A stretch of 64,000 nt of DNA from Sideroxyarcus sp. (GCA_030652215.1 JAUSBC010000029.1:23967-87966), one strand, 5' to 3'. Counted from the stretch's first letter, positions 36,125 through 44,950 are shown. Notes: generated from the sequence alone by a model not told the origin. Program-made: numbers and translations.

Positions 36125-38068
36125 TTACGGCGCAGCCATGACGATCACCCGCTCTGTTCCTGCGATGATCAGACTTCCGCCGTCCGGACTGATCGCCATC
36201 AAGATCCCGTCTCCTGGAGCGTCCGGAACCGCGGTGCCCGTGCCGACCTCGGCGAATACGCCACCGATGGCACTCGTGAGATCGTATTTGTGTACCACCC
36301 CTGTGTTCTTGATATAGATATAGGCGTTTGCGCCTTCGGGCGAGATGATCACGACGTCGCTGTCGTTCCATGAGGGCAGCAACGTTCCCAGGGCGCTGAA
36401 CGAATCATCGTAGACCACGTTATCGATGATCGAGCGCGAACCATTTCGACTGACGGACACCGATGACAATCGGCCGTAGATGTTCAGCGTTTGCAAGGCC
36501 GTTGCGACAAAAGTGCTGTCACTGGATCTGTAGTAATACCAATAGTTGGGAGCAGACGACAGGGGCAGGGGCATGATCAGTATTCTGCTTCCATCGGCCG
36601 ACCTGGCGATGGTGTGCCGGTTAATCGGATTGATGAATCCAGCCGGCGTGCTGGTCTTGAAGAACGCCCGGTTCAATACATCGTATCGGTAATATCCTTC
36701 CCACCCATCCTGGTTGGTCGCGTTACCTATGATGCTGCCATCATTGGCCATCGAGATGGAACTCAGTGTTGGGATACCCAGGTCCGGCACCGCCGATATA
36801 TTGGCCGTCGTGGTGAAGGTCGCAGTACTGATGTGCCCCATCTGATAGTAGTTGGCTTTCACGATCTCCGTTCCGTCCGGGGACAGGGCGATGCCCGTAT
36901 TCAGGTTCAAGGACCCACCGAATGAGATCGGCGTATCGCTCGTCCACGAGCCGGCGCTGAATCGATAACGTTCGATTCGATCGGTACCGCCCATCCAGTC
37001 GACATCGAGAAGATATACCGCCTTTCTTTCCGCGTCATAGATCAGGTTATGGAGCGCTTTTGCATTCGCGGTTCGATTAATGGCCGCATATGAGAACGCG
37101 GGTGCGTCCACGACCACCAGATTGGCTCGGGTTGGAAGTGTGTCGACCGTGACCGGATATGTGCCTGCGGCAAGTGCCGGATAGGTCGCGTGAACTTCCG
37201 AGTCGTTGACGACGGAGAAGGCGGACGCTGGTGTCGCACCAAATTGCACTTGGGTCGCACCGGTGAATCCCCAGCCGCGAATGATCACGTCATTCGAGAC
37301 ATTGGTTGTCCCGACGTAGGGAGAAACGAAGGTGACTCCCGATGAGCTCACATTGAGCGCCACGGGCACGACCTGCGTTGAGCCGTTAGTCGAGTTGAAA
37401 GTGACGTGAGCCCTGTAGATGCCTGCCGGCATGGAGCTTGCGTTGAATGCGACCGTTGCCGGCAACGACGCGCCGGAAGCCGGCACACTGAGCCAACCTG
37501 AGGTGCCGCTGTCGTAGGTGATGGAGCTCGTCCATGCCTGAGAACCCGAGGCCGCGGTGAGCGTGACGTTCTTGGCACTTGGTGTCTGGCCCTCCCCGAC
37601 AGAGAAGTCCACCGCCGCAGGAGCTGCAGTTATGCCCGCTACCGTATAAGTGACGTTGATGGTCTGTGGGCTGCCTGTTATCTGGCTGGTGCAATTGACG
37701 TCAGTGCATCCTTCTACGGTAACAGTGCCGGTATATGTTCCGACTCCCAATGTGCTCGGTGCCCGGACGCTGATACTTGCCTCCCCGGTCGTATCGCCCG
37801 TGATGGTGAAATTCGTCGACTCTATCGCCGCACCGCTACCGAAAACCGACATATAGACCACCCCGCTGCCGCCAGACAGTGAGGCCACTACGGTTTGAGG
37901 CGCTGGCGTCGATGAATAAGTGTTGGACGCTGAAAAAGTGAGATTGTTAGTGGAAACACTGAGAACGGCTCCGCCGGCACCACCATCTCCTCCTCCGCCG
38001 CCGCAGGCGGAAAGGGCGAACAGAATAACGAACGCGAACAAGCGCGCCACTTTGGTGACGATGTACAT
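36125..38068 (-). CDS. Lipoprotein with Ig-like/IPT domains and a beta-propeller-like region
   Basis: 647 residues. Lipobox LSAC followed by a glycine run (CGGGGG), as in surface-exposed lipoproteins. Two BACON/Ig-like beta-sandwich domains (about 35-140 and 150-240), an IPT/TIG domain (VTFVSPYVGTTNVSNDVIIRGWGF, about 245-315), then repeats such as IALSPDGTEIVKANY and MAISPDGGSLIIAGTE that look like a WD/YVTN-type propeller. It is probably an envelope-anchored binding protein. It sits as a single gene; the region upstream holds an SDR pseudogene and one promoter-like block. Confidence 0.75.
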   Translation of the reverse strand: MYIVTKVARLFAFVILFALSACGGGGGDGGAGGAVLSVSTNNLTFSASNTYSSTPAPQTVVASLSGGSGVVYMSVFGSGAAIESTNFTITGDTTGEASISVRAPSTLGVGTYTGTVTVEGCTDVNCTSQITGSPQTINVTYTVAGITAAPAAVDFSVGEGQTPSAKNVTLTAASGSQAWTSSITYDSGTSGWLSVPASGASLPATVAFNASSMPAGIYRAHVTFNSTNGSTQVVPVALNVSSSGVTFVSPYVGTTNVSNDVIIRGWGFTGATQVQFGATPASAFSVVNDSEVHATYPALAAGTYPVTVDTLPTRANLVVVDAPAFSYAAINRTANAKALHNLIYDAERKAVYLLDVDWMGGTDRIERYRFSAGSWTSDTPISFGGSLNLNTGIALSPDGTEIVKANYYQMGHISTATFTTTANISAVPDLGIPTLSSISMANDGSIIGNATNQDGWEGYYRYDVLNRAFFKTSTPAGFINPINRHTIARSADGSRILIMPLPLSSAPNYWYYYRSSDSTFVATALQTLNIYGRLSSVSVSRNGSRSIIDNVVYDDSFSALGTLLPSWNDSDVVIISPEGANAYIYIKNTGVVHKYDLTSAIGGVFAEVGTGTAVPDAPGDGILMAISPDGGSLIIAGTERVIVMAAP

Positions 38069-38170
38069 ATGTGCTTCTCCAATGTTGTTTTGAAACGAAT
38101 TTTTCAGCCTTTGCGGTTCTATGGGTCAGTCATGCGAACACATAATAACATTATGTCATTCACGGGCATT

Positions 38171-38345
38171 TTGGCGCTCATGTCGGCCTTGACCCAGCCG
38201 GGTTAAGGCCACAGATGTGCTGCACGTTTGATTCAGTCCACGGCCATGGCGGCATCGTTGCCGACCGCCGCCGCCGTGTCGGCTATCCGCCTGTCTGGCT
38301 GTGATGGTGACGTAAGTTCGAGTCTGCGTGATCTGTTGATACGAA
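38171..38345 (-). pseudogene. Decayed partial copy of the adjacent SDR gene
   Basis: The stretch ATGTCGGNCTTGACCCAGCC (plus-strand sense) and later CATCTGGCT...GTGATGGTGACG and CGATCTGTTC-like pieces run parallel to 38530-38755 of the SDR gene, with small indels and an internal deletion of about 70 bp. No open frame is left. It is a remnant of a tandem paralogue and fills most of the 344-bp gap before the SDR gene. Confidence 0.75.
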
Positions 38346-38393
38346 GCCTAGCAGCAATGCCCCTTCTCGCCTAAATGCCAAAAGATATAGACC
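38345..38393 (-). promoter_or_regulatory. 49-bp promoter-like block, class A (CTATATCTTTTGGCAT type)
   Basis: Minus strand: GGTCTATATCTTTTGGCATT..., then GAGAAGGGG, then TTGCTGCTAGGCT as an extended -10. Internal spacing is base-identical to the copies at 53360 and 61163. It lies directly upstream of the SDR remnant and about 280 bp before the lipoprotein gene. Confidence 0.6.
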
Positions 38394-38412
38394 ACCCCAT
38401 AGGCCGAAAGCA

Positions 38413-39111
38413 TCACCAGGGGATCACCAGCCCGTCATTGCCGATGAACTTGCCCGTGTCCGCCAGGCTGAGGCTATCGATGACCTTGCGCATGTCGGCC
38501 ACGCTCTGTTCGACCGGGATCATGGCGTTGGGGCCGCCCATGTCGGTCTTGACCCAGCCGGGGTTGAAGGCCACCGAGGTGATGCCCTTGTCTTTCAGAT
38601 CGACGGCCAGGCTTTTCACCACCATGTTGGCTGCCGCTTTGCTGCTGCGATACAGGTAGCTCCCGCCGCTGCCGTTGTCGGCCATGCTGCCCATCTGGCT
38701 GGTGATGGTGACGATGAGTTTGAGTTTGCTGCGCGCGATCTGTTCGACGAAAGCTTCGACCAATTTGAGCGGGGCCATGGTGTTGATCTTGAATGCGGCC
38801 ATCCATTCCGCATAGTCAGTTTGACCAAAGCCGCGTTTGTCCGCATCCGGATAGACGCCTGCGTTGTTGATGAGCATATCTATCGCCACGTCGGACAGCT
38901 TGCGCGCAAGTTGCTCGATCTGAGAATGGTTGGTGATGTCGAGGGCATGGAGTTGGATGTGGTCGGGATAGCGGGCCGCCAATTGCTTGAGCGCATCCGC
39001 CTTGTCTGGATCGCGACAACAAGCCAGCACGCGCCAGCCAGCGGCCGCATATTGTTTGCAGAATTCCAGCCCGATGCCGCGGTTGGCGCCAGTGATCAAT
39101 AGTGTTTGCAT
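38413..39111 (-). CDS. Short-chain dehydrogenase/reductase
   Basis: 232 residues from MQTLLITGANRGIGLEF; the track start adds 15 residues. Classical SDR: TGANRGIG cofactor loop, NNAGV, Ser in VTITSQMGS and catalytic YRSSK. Likely an NADP-linked oxidoreductase of the carbonyl-reductase/sniffer-like group; substrate unknown. A decayed tandem copy lies just downstream. Confidence 0.85.
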   Translation of the reverse strand: MQTLLITGANRGIGLEFCKQYAAAGWRVLACCRDPDKADALKQLAARYPDHIQLHALDITNHSQIEQLARKLSDVAIDMLINNAGVYPDADKRGFGQTDYAEWMAAFKINTMAPLKLVEAFVEQIARSKLKLIVTITSQMGSMADNGSGGSYLYRSSKAAANMVVKSLAVDLKDKGITSVAFNPGWVKTDMGGPNAMIPVEQSVADMRKVIDSLSLADTGKFIGNDGLVIPW

Positions 39112-39291
39112 GATTGGCCTCCTATTTATTGCCGTTTGGTAAATTTGGCTTCGCAAGGCCGGAGTTTCGTGCGCGTTGCCTGGCCTGTTGTTCCCGAAAA
39201 TTTGCCTTTCATCGGTTCCGCTTCTGCTGTGAGGAGCTTGGTATTGACCGGCTTCAATGCCAAAAGACCTGGTAAGCAGACAACTCTCGCG

Positions 39292-39732
39292 CTATTTTTT
39301 TACAACAGCGCTTTCAACTGCAGATTTGTCCATGGACAGCCTGCAATTTGCCACGACGTTATTATTTACCGTGGCGATTGTGTTTTCGACTACGGTGTAG
39401 CGCGCATCATTGCCGGCCAGCTTGAACAGTTTTTCCGCCGCCTCGCTCACACAATTCTGCTTGATTTCAGCGATGGACTGGTTCTCTTGCCCGATGTACG
39501 CGTTCGTGATGTATTCACTCGGATTCGCAGCCGGTATTGCCGTTTCCTGGGGCGGCTTGGCGGATTCCTGAATCGCAGGCTCTTGGGCTCCCGGTTCTTT
39601 GCTGTCTTTCTTCCCGACAATAGCGCCGTAGGCATCCTTGCCGAGTTTTGCAGTGTCGGAAACCAGTCCGGGAAATTCCAGATTCACGCAACCGGAGACT
39701 ATTAGCGGCAGAACCAGATAAGAGAGTTTCAT
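39292..39732 (-). CDS. Putative lipoprotein
   Basis: 146 residues with signal MKLSYLVLPLIVSGC (lipobox IVSGC), a Pro/Glu/Ala-rich spacer (about 45-75) and a helical C-terminal domain. Two Cys remain in the mature part (QNCVSEAAEKL, ANCRLSM). No family recognised. Confidence 0.6.
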   Translation of the reverse strand: MKLSYLVLPLIVSGCVNLEFPGLVSDTAKLGKDAYGAIVGKKDSKEPGAQEPAIQESAKPPQETAIPAANPSEYITNAYIGQENQSIAEIKQNCVSEAAEKLFKLAGNDARYTVVENTIATVNNNVVANCRLSMDKSAVESAVVKK

Positions 39733-39809
39733 ACAATTCCTGTGGTTGGATAAGTTAAGCGGCTGGTTCGCAATTCATTTTGCGCCAGCTCCGGCAATTG
39801 CCGCGCGGA

Positions 39810-39858
39810 AGAGTAGCAGCAAATACCATTTCGCTTCAAATGTTAATTTGAGTGATAT
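39810..39858 (-). promoter_or_regulatory. Partial copy of the 49-bp promoter-like block
   Basis: Minus strand TATTTGCTGCTACTCTTCC matches the core (TTTGCTGCTANNCT) but has neither of the two upstream elements. It precedes the 146-residue lipoprotein gene by about 80 bp. Confidence 0.4.
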
Positions 39859-39864
39859 GTTGCA

Positions 39865-40416
39865 CTACTTCTGCTTCCTCCAATCCCAAGGCGGCACAGG
39901 TTCAGCATCGCCCCAAAGCCCGCGCTGCCCTGCTCTCGCCCGCTCTTCTGCCAAGGCGTAGGTCTCGCGATCTGCTACGGGTTGTTCCCTTGCATACTTT
40001 TTGTAGTGCCAACCCATGCCCGCTTTGATCTGTTCGAGATTGGCATCGACGCCGTTGACGAGGATTTTGCCGACAGTGCGGCCGTACCTGTCCTTCTTGG
40101 AATATTCGACGATGACGGTCTTGCCGTAGACGAGGTCGGACAGGTTCGATTTGGATCGCGCACCGAAGGCTTGCTTCTTCTCGGGAGCGTCTATGCCCAT
40201 CAGGCGGATTTTCCATTCGGTGCGCGAGGCATCCAGCACTTTGACGGTGTCGCCATCGGTGACGGCAACAACGCGGCCTTGCAGGGTGTCTGCGCCGGAC
40301 GGCGCGGCGAACAGGAGCGCGGCGAGTAGCGGTGTTAAGCGGGTACAGCGGGCAACCTTATTCCAAACATTCCACGAACAGCCCGCAGGGGCTGTCCCGA
40401 TATTCCGATCTTCCAC
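39865..40416 (-). CDS. Thermonuclease (SNase) family protein
   Basis: About 183 residues from GTG at 40416; the real start is uncertain because no good ribosome site is visible. A hydrophobic segment (LTPLLAALLFAAPSGA) acts as signal peptide. The SNase domain shows VTDGDTVKV, IRLMGIDAPE and DRYGRTVG, which contain the calcium-binding Asp and catalytic Arg/Glu positions of staphylococcal nuclease. It should be a secreted or periplasmic phosphodiesterase of nucleic acids. A class B promoter-like block lies upstream at 40511. Confidence 0.85.
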   Translation of the reverse strand: MEDRNIGTAPAGCSWNVWNKVARCTRLTPLLAALLFAAPSGADTLQGRVVAVTDGDTVKVLDASRTEWKIRLMGIDAPEKKQAFGARSKSNLSDLVYGKTVIVEYSKKDRYGRTVGKILVNGVDANLEQIKAGMGWHYKKYAREQPVADRETYALAEERARAGQRGLWGDAEPVPPWDWRKQK

Positions 40417-40510
40417 ACCTCATCTCCACGGTGAAACCAAGGTGTCGAGTTCGAAATATTCTTCTGCCTCCCTCGTGCAACCCAGCTTGTTATAACAACT
40501 TGTACGGCGG

Positions 40511-40559
40511 AGATTAGCAGTAATGGAGCGCCTGAGCTATTGGGCTGCAGGCATTAACC
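40511..40559 (-). promoter_or_regulatory. 49-bp promoter-like block, class B (CCAATAGCGCAG type)
   Basis: Minus strand CCCAATAGCTCAG, then ATTACTGCTAATCTCCG. Aligned from the -10, the CAATAGCNCAG element falls at the same positions as in the copies at 42429 and 43736. It lies about 95 bp before the nuclease GTG. Confidence 0.55.
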
Positions 40560-40722
40560 TTGCTACTTGTGCTGGAAAGCGATGCGGACCTGAATGGGCG
40601 GCTCTATATCGTTTGCGAAGATAGTTTAAATGTCGTGGGCGCAGCCGAGGTTTGATTTGACTTGCGCGGTTGTATTTCCTATTCTCGGCCGATGTGCATT
40701 GAACTCGCGTATTAACTTCCCC

Positions 40723-41328
40723 ATGACCAATTCTGAAGAAGCCGGCTGGATAGGACAATGGTCGCCAGGTATTGGCGACCCGACCATCGTCGGTTGGCTG
40801 ACCGTGGCGCTTTATGCCGTAGCGGCAATGATGTGCTGGCGCGCCGCACTCGAATGCAAGAGACCCCGTCTGAAAAAAACCACTCGCCCACTGGAAAGCG
40901 CGCTGTGGTGGTTTTTGAGTATCGTTTTGTGGTTCTTGTGCATCAACAAGCAGCTCGACCTGCAAACCGCGATTACGGAAACCGCTCGCATGCTTTCCCA
41001 CCGGGATGGCTGGTACGGGGAGCGTCAGGTTTACCAACAAATGTTCATTAAGGTGCTTGTTCTCGGCGGCGCATCCTGCGCGTGTCTATTGCTCTTCATT
41101 ACATGGAAAATGAGTCGGGCAATCAAACTGGCCATGTTTGGGCTGTGCCTGCTGGGCGTGTTCATCGTAATCAGAGCAAGCTCATTTCACCATTTCGATG
41201 TATTCATCGGCAGTAGCGTGCTCGGAATCAGGTGGAACTGGATTCTCGAAATATCCGGGATTGGCATTGTCTCGCTCGCAGCCTATCGGAGACTCAGAGT
41301 CGAAGCGAGGCCTGTTCGAACGCAGTAA
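40723..41328 (+). CDS. Polytopic membrane protein of unknown function
   Basis: 201 residues from MTNSEEAGWIG; the track start adds 31 residues that overlap the promoter region. Five hydrophobic segments are visible (near residues 22-42, 62-82, 107-127, 135-152 and 168-190). No signature of a known transporter. It is convergent with the TSUP exporter gene. Confidence 0.65.
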   Translation: MTNSEEAGWIGQWSPGIGDPTIVGWLTVALYAVAAMMCWRAALECKRPRLKKTTRPLESALWWFLSIVLWFLCINKQLDLQTAITETARMLSHRDGWYGERQVYQQMFIKVLVLGGASCACLLLFITWKMSRAIKLAMFGLCLLGVFIVIRASSFHHFDVFIGSSVLGIRWNWILEISGIGIVSLAAYRRLRVEARPVRTQ

Positions 41329-41352
41329 AAACGCGCTAATCAACGAACGTCT

Positions 41353-42114
41353 TCAGGCGAGCACCATATCGTAGGCGAGTTTGAGTACCAGCACGGCAAG
41401 CAGACAAAGAAAAAGGATGCGCACGAATCCGGTGCCCCGTTTCAGCGCGACCCAAGTGCCGGTGAAGGAACCCAGCATGTTGAATATGGCGGCAGGGATG
41501 GCGATCAGGTAAAGCACATTGCCGGAGGGAATGAAGAACAGGAGTGCCGCCAGGTTGGTGGTGATGTTGACGATTTTGGCTGCGGCCGAGGCTTGCAGGA
41601 AGTCAAAGGCGAAGTAGCGCACGAACAGAAAGATCAGAAAACTGCCGGTACCCGGCCCGAACAGACCGTCGTAGAAGCCGATGCCGCCGCCGATCAGTAC
41701 GGACAGTATCCGTTCGCGCGTGCCGAAATGCGCGGCGCGTTGCAATAGGCCGAAGTCTTTTTTATGGAAGATGTAAAACGCCATGGCGACGACCAGCACC
41801 AGCACGACGGGACGCAGCCAGCTTTGCGGCACGAACGATACGGCAGCAGCGCCGAAGAAGGACATGACGAAGGCGCTGGCTGCGGCTGGCAGTACCAGGC
41901 GCCAAGGAATGCGTACTCGCCCGATGTAGGTGCGCGCCGCGACAGAAGTACCGAAGATTGACGCGAGTTTATTGGTGCCGAACAGGGTGGCAACCGGCGC
42001 ATTGGGAAACGCATTGATCAGCGCGGGAATCTGGATGAGCCCTCCCCCGCCGACCACGGCATCGACCATGCCCGCGCAGAAGGCAAAAGCAAGCAGTATG
42101 GAAATGTCCAGCAA
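41353..42114 (-). CDS. TSUP (TauE/SafE) family anion exporter
   Basis: 253 residues, seven to eight membrane helices. The N-terminal motif MVDAVVGGGGLIQIPAL and GTNKLASIFGT are typical of TSUP proteins, which move sulfite, sulfonates or related anions. The start is TTG at 42114; no ATG fits. It follows a small zinc-ribbon-like gene after 21 bases on the same strand, so both may share the class B promoter block at 42429. Confidence 0.85.
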   Translation of the reverse strand: MLDISILLAFAFCAGMVDAVVGGGGLIQIPALINAFPNAPVATLFGTNKLASIFGTSVAARTYIGRVRIPWRLVLPAAASAFVMSFFGAAAVSFVPQSWLRPVVLVLVVAMAFYIFHKKDFGLLQRAAHFGTRERILSVLIGGGIGFYDGLFGPGTGSFLIFLFVRYFAFDFLQASAAAKIVNITTNLAALLFFIPSGNVLYLIAIPAAIFNMLGSFTGTWVALKRGTGFVRILFLCLLAVLVLKLAYDMVLA

Positions 42115-42135
42115 GGTTGGTTTAAAGCGAAACTA

Positions 42136-42327
42136 TCAGTGTGTTTGAATATTCTCGTCTGCGATTGAATACAACTCGCAAGCCTGCGTGTTCTTGAGGC
42201 GGACAAGTTTCAAGTGCGGCACACAGATGGCCATTTCCGGTTCGACATGTTGTTTAAACGCGTTGCCGCAGTTCTCGCATGTCAGTTGTTGCGCATTTTT
42301 ATCTTCGGGTTGTAATTGTTTTTCCAC
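42136..42327 (-). CDS. Small zinc-ribbon-like protein
   Basis: 63 residues from GTG at 42327, with GGAGG at correct spacing; the 120-codon track ORF is an extension through the promoter block. A CxxC pair (CENCGN) and later Cys residues (AICVPHL) suggest a small metal-binding domain. Function unknown. Confidence 0.6.
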   Translation of the reverse strand: MEKQLQPEDKNAQQLTCENCGNAFKQHVEPEMAICVPHLKLVRLKNTQACELYSIADENIQTH

Positions 42328-42428
42328 GATGTGCCTCCAAAGATTCGAAGAGGTATTGGGGAGCCGGGCTTGAACTGGTTTGCCGCCTGTATCTTCGAAC
42401 CCGCGTTGCCTTGCCTCTATTGCGCCGA

Positions 42429-42477
42429 AGGTTAGCAGCAAAGGTCCCTCTGCGCTATTGGGTACGTTACGTAGGCC
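42429..42477 (-). promoter_or_regulatory. 49-bp promoter-like block, class B
   Basis: Minus strand CCCAATAGCGCAGAGGG, then CCTTTGCTGCTAACCTTCG. CAATAGCGCAG aligns without gaps to the copy at 43736. It precedes the zinc-ribbon and TSUP genes. Confidence 0.6.
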
Positions 42478-42494
42478 TATGACCTGTGCCTGGA

Positions 42495-43643
42495 TCACGC
42501 CGCCCCAAAACCCAACATTCTGATCAGGCCGCGTTTTGCCGCGACTGACGCGGGCCGGTTATGTTCGCCGACGACTTTGTTGCGGCCGCTTTCCTTGGCC
42601 AGGTACAAGGCTTCGTCGGCAGCAGCGAGCAGTTTGTGAGCGACGTCGCCATCCGAACCCTCGGCCTCTGCGGGAACCTGGGCCACGCCGATCGAGATGG
42701 TGACCTGCAATTCGATGCGTGCATCTATGCGGAAGGGGTGTGCGGCGATGGTGCCGCGAATGCGCTCGGCGATCTCGCAGGTATGGTGCAACTCTGTCTG
42801 CGGCAACAGCACAACGAATTCTTCGCCGCCATAGCGCGCCAGCACGTCGTTGCTGCGCAATTCCGATTTGATCAGGCTGGCGACCTGGCGCAACACTTCG
42901 TCGCCCATGATGTGGCCGTGGGTGTCGTTGATGCGCTTGAACTTGTCGATATCGAGAAACATGGTGCACAGCGGAGTGCGGTGGCGCAGCACGTTTGCGG
43001 CTTCTTCCTGGCAACGGGTTTCGAGATAGCGCCGGTTGAAGATACCGGTGAGCGAATCGGTCAGGCCGATCAGGTTGAGGCGTTCGTGATTGAGTGCGTT
43101 TTCCAGGCAAATCGAGAATATGTTAGCGAGCCGCTCGACGAAGTCGGTGCCTCTGTCGGCCGAGAAGCGCTCGGCGGCGCTGCTGGCCATGTTGAGACTG
43201 CCGACCAGTTCGCCCTGACGCATCAGCGGCAACAGCATCATGGAGCGGCAACCGTCTGGCCAGGGATCAAATATGGCGCGTTCCATTTCGGCATCAAAGG
43301 GACCGAGATATGGCGCGGGCTCGGCATCAGGCGTGGGTAGCCTTTCCAGCAGCACCAGTCCGGGGATTTCGTCGCCGCCCGGTTGCGATCTTGCCAGGAT
43401 ACGCCTGATCTCGTATTCGGGATCGCACAGAGCCAGCGTCACGATGTCGGTCTCGCAGGCCGCTTTATAGTCCTCGAGTATCAATTGGATGAGTTCCGGC
43501 AATGTGCGCGTGGCGATCAGCTGCTTTTCGAACTGGTCCAGGCGGCGCCATTTCTTTTCATTCAGGCGGGCCGCGTCCATCAGCGATTGAAGCTGGTCGC
43601 GAAGTAGCTGTAACTCGGTCTGGCTTTGATTATTCCTCGTCAT
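42495..43643 (-). CDS. Diguanylate cyclase with DUF484/GAF-like sensor
   Basis: 382 residues from ATG at 43643; the track's first 81 codons translate the promoter block. A coiled N-terminus and GAF/DUF484-like domain (about 45-205) precede a GGDEF domain with active signature RYGGEEF and an RxxD inhibitory site (RSND) five residues before it. It should make c-di-GMP and be product-inhibited. It has no membrane segment. The local effector PelD is in the same window. Confidence 0.88.
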   Translation of the reverse strand: MTRNNQSQTELQLLRDQLQSLMDAARLNEKKWRRLDQFEKQLIATRTLPELIQLILEDYKAACETDIVTLALCDPEYEIRRILARSQPGGDEIPGLVLLERLPTPDAEPAPYLGPFDAEMERAIFDPWPDGCRSMMLLPLMRQGELVGSLNMASSAAERFSADRGTDFVERLANIFSICLENALNHERLNLIGLTDSLTGIFNRRYLETRCQEEAANVLRHRTPLCTMFLDIDKFKRINDTHGHIMGDEVLRQVASLIKSELRSNDVLARYGGEEFVVLLPQTELHHTCEIAERIRGTIAAHPFRIDARIELQVTISIGVAQVPAEAEGSDGDVAHKLLAAADEALYLAKESGRNKVVGEHNRPASVAAKRGLIRMLGFGAA

Positions 43644-43735
43644 CAATGCTGAGTCTGCGATACATTCGAAATCAGAGGTGCCGGATTCGATTTTTCTTCC
43701 ACCAGCCCCTTCTCTCCCACGATCTACCGCTACAA

Positions 43736-43784
43736 AGCCTAGCAGCAATAACCCTTCTGCGCTATCGAGCAGACCATATATACA
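43736..43784 (-). promoter_or_regulatory. 49-bp promoter-like block, class B
   Basis: Minus strand GATAGCGCAGAAGGG, then TTATTGCTGCTAGGCTTTG. It lies about 95 bp before the diguanylate cyclase ATG. TATATATGG occurs further upstream, a sequence also seen, at another spacing, in class A copies. Confidence 0.6.
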
Positions 43785-43959
43785 ACATGTATTTGCCGCA
43801 GGGGTGCAGATCGGCAAGACACAAGCCGAACCGAATTCAGACAATTCAACTCGGGTATCCATGGCTTGTGTGGTTGAATCCGACAAAGCGCCGCTATTCA
43901 GGAGAGTTTTGGGCGGGTATCCTGAGCGCGATTATTGAAAGCAAACAAAGGAGAAATGA

Positions 43960-44085
43960 ATGAATAACTCGATGCTATTTATCGTGGTTGGTTCGACGGT
44001 CGCTTTTGTGGGGATCATCGTTTGGAAAGCACTTTGGTTCATGAAGAAGATCAACTCTGTGCCGGTTCAGGAGGAATCGGATTAA
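43960..44085 (+). CDS. Small single-span membrane protein (41 aa)
   Basis: Missed by the ORF track because of its length. AAAGGAG stands 6 bases before the ATG. MNNSMLFIVVGSTVAFVGII forms one membrane helix, followed by a basic stretch (KALWFMKKIN) and an acidic tail. General layout recalls small subunits of membrane complexes, but no partner is near. Good ribosome site and clean topology support it as a gene. Confidence 0.6.
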   Translation: MNNSMLFIVVGSTVAFVGIIVWKALWFMKKINSVPVQEESD

Positions 44086-44191
44086 ATCAAATAATGGAGC
44101 AGCTTCCATCCGGTTGCGGTTGAATTTCATTGAAATGCAGGGGAGCGCGCCCCGTTTGTAGTGATCCGTGACGTCTCCCTATGCGCCAGCT

Positions 44192-44226
44192 AAAAAAAAA
44201 AGAGGGCCGGACTAGCCGACCCTCCT
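44192..44226 (-). terminator. Terminator of the PEP-CTERM gene
   Basis: On the minus strand GAGGGTCGG-CTAGT-CCGGCCCTC (one G-U pair) is followed by nine or more T residues, about 30 bp after the stop codon. Confidence 0.85.
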
Positions 44227-44254
44227 TATCCAACCATGATTGCTGAAACTGCTG

Positions 44255-44950
44255 TTAAGCCTTGCGACGGCGCGCCACGGCACCCATCAGGCCCAGACCG
44301 AGCATCAGCATGGCGTAAGTCTCAGGTTCGGGAACGGGTTGTTGAACAACGTTCAATTGATATGTCTCTGTTTCACCCTGAATCCAATTAGTGGGGTAGT
44401 GGTAGATTTGGTGAGTATTCTGGCTCCACGCATTCCAATCGGCCGCGAAACCCCCGGATGAAAGATCTGAAAGGGATTCGCTGCACATAACGCTCGCCGT
44501 CAAACCAAAAACGCCCGTGGTTGCGAAAGTGTAATTAAACGTGAAGAACTGGTCGCCACCCGTCCATTCCCCGTAGTCAAAAAGTTGATGATTTGAGTTG
44601 TCAGTGTAAGCGTCAAAATCCCATATGCCTTGTGTGCTTTGGCTGGTGAAGAGATTCGTGCCGTTCGAATCATTAATCCAGAACTTCAACGCATCGAAAT
44701 CGTGAACACCCCAATATGTTTTGTGCATGTCTATGGTAAAAGTAACGGTTTCACCGACATTTACTTGACCATTATTGTTGGCATCATTAAACGTATAGGA
44801 AGCTCCTGCAATATCCTGCCACGATGTGTTGCCTTGAACGTTCGAAACAACATCCAGTTGTGTTGGCGCTGCCTGAGCCAATCCCACAACAGCAACGCTC
44901 CCAACACACACTAACCCTGCATTAAACAACGTCTTGAATCTTTTCAGCAT
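44255..44950 (-). CDS. PEP-CTERM sorting-domain protein
   Basis: 231 residues with a signal peptide (NAGLVCVGSVAVVGLAQA) and the C-terminal sorting signal VPEPETYAMLMLGLGLMGAVARRRK: PEP motif, membrane helix and Arg cluster. Such proteins are processed by an exosortase and are tied to exopolysaccharide and floc formation. The middle is beta-rich with Asn/Asp/Gly (NDANNNGQVNVGET). No exosortase is in the window. GGAGG precedes the ATG, and a small dyad lies upstream. Confidence 0.88.
   Translation of the reverse strand: MLKRFKTLFNAGLVCVGSVAVVGLAQAAPTQLDVVSNVQGNTSWQDIAGASYTFNDANNNGQVNVGETVTFTIDMHKTYWGVHDFDALKFWINDSNGTNLFTSQSTQGIWDFDAYTDNSNHQLFDYGEWTGGDQFFTFNYTFATTGVFGLTASVMCSESLSDLSSGGFAADWNAWSQNTHQIYHYPTNWIQGETETYQLNVVQQPVPEPETYAMLMLGLGLMGAVARRRKA

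Noticed and set aside
36030-36371. N-terminal part of the 254-codon ORF
   Set aside because: It overlaps the start-to-frame region of the larger lipoprotein gene and precedes a clear signal peptide with good ribosome site at 36029.
43644-43886. 81-codon N-terminal extension of the diguanylate cyclase
   Set aside because: It translates the promoter-like block (SAEGLLLLGF); the same words appear in the false extension at 42328-42498, showing they come from shared DNA, not protein homology.
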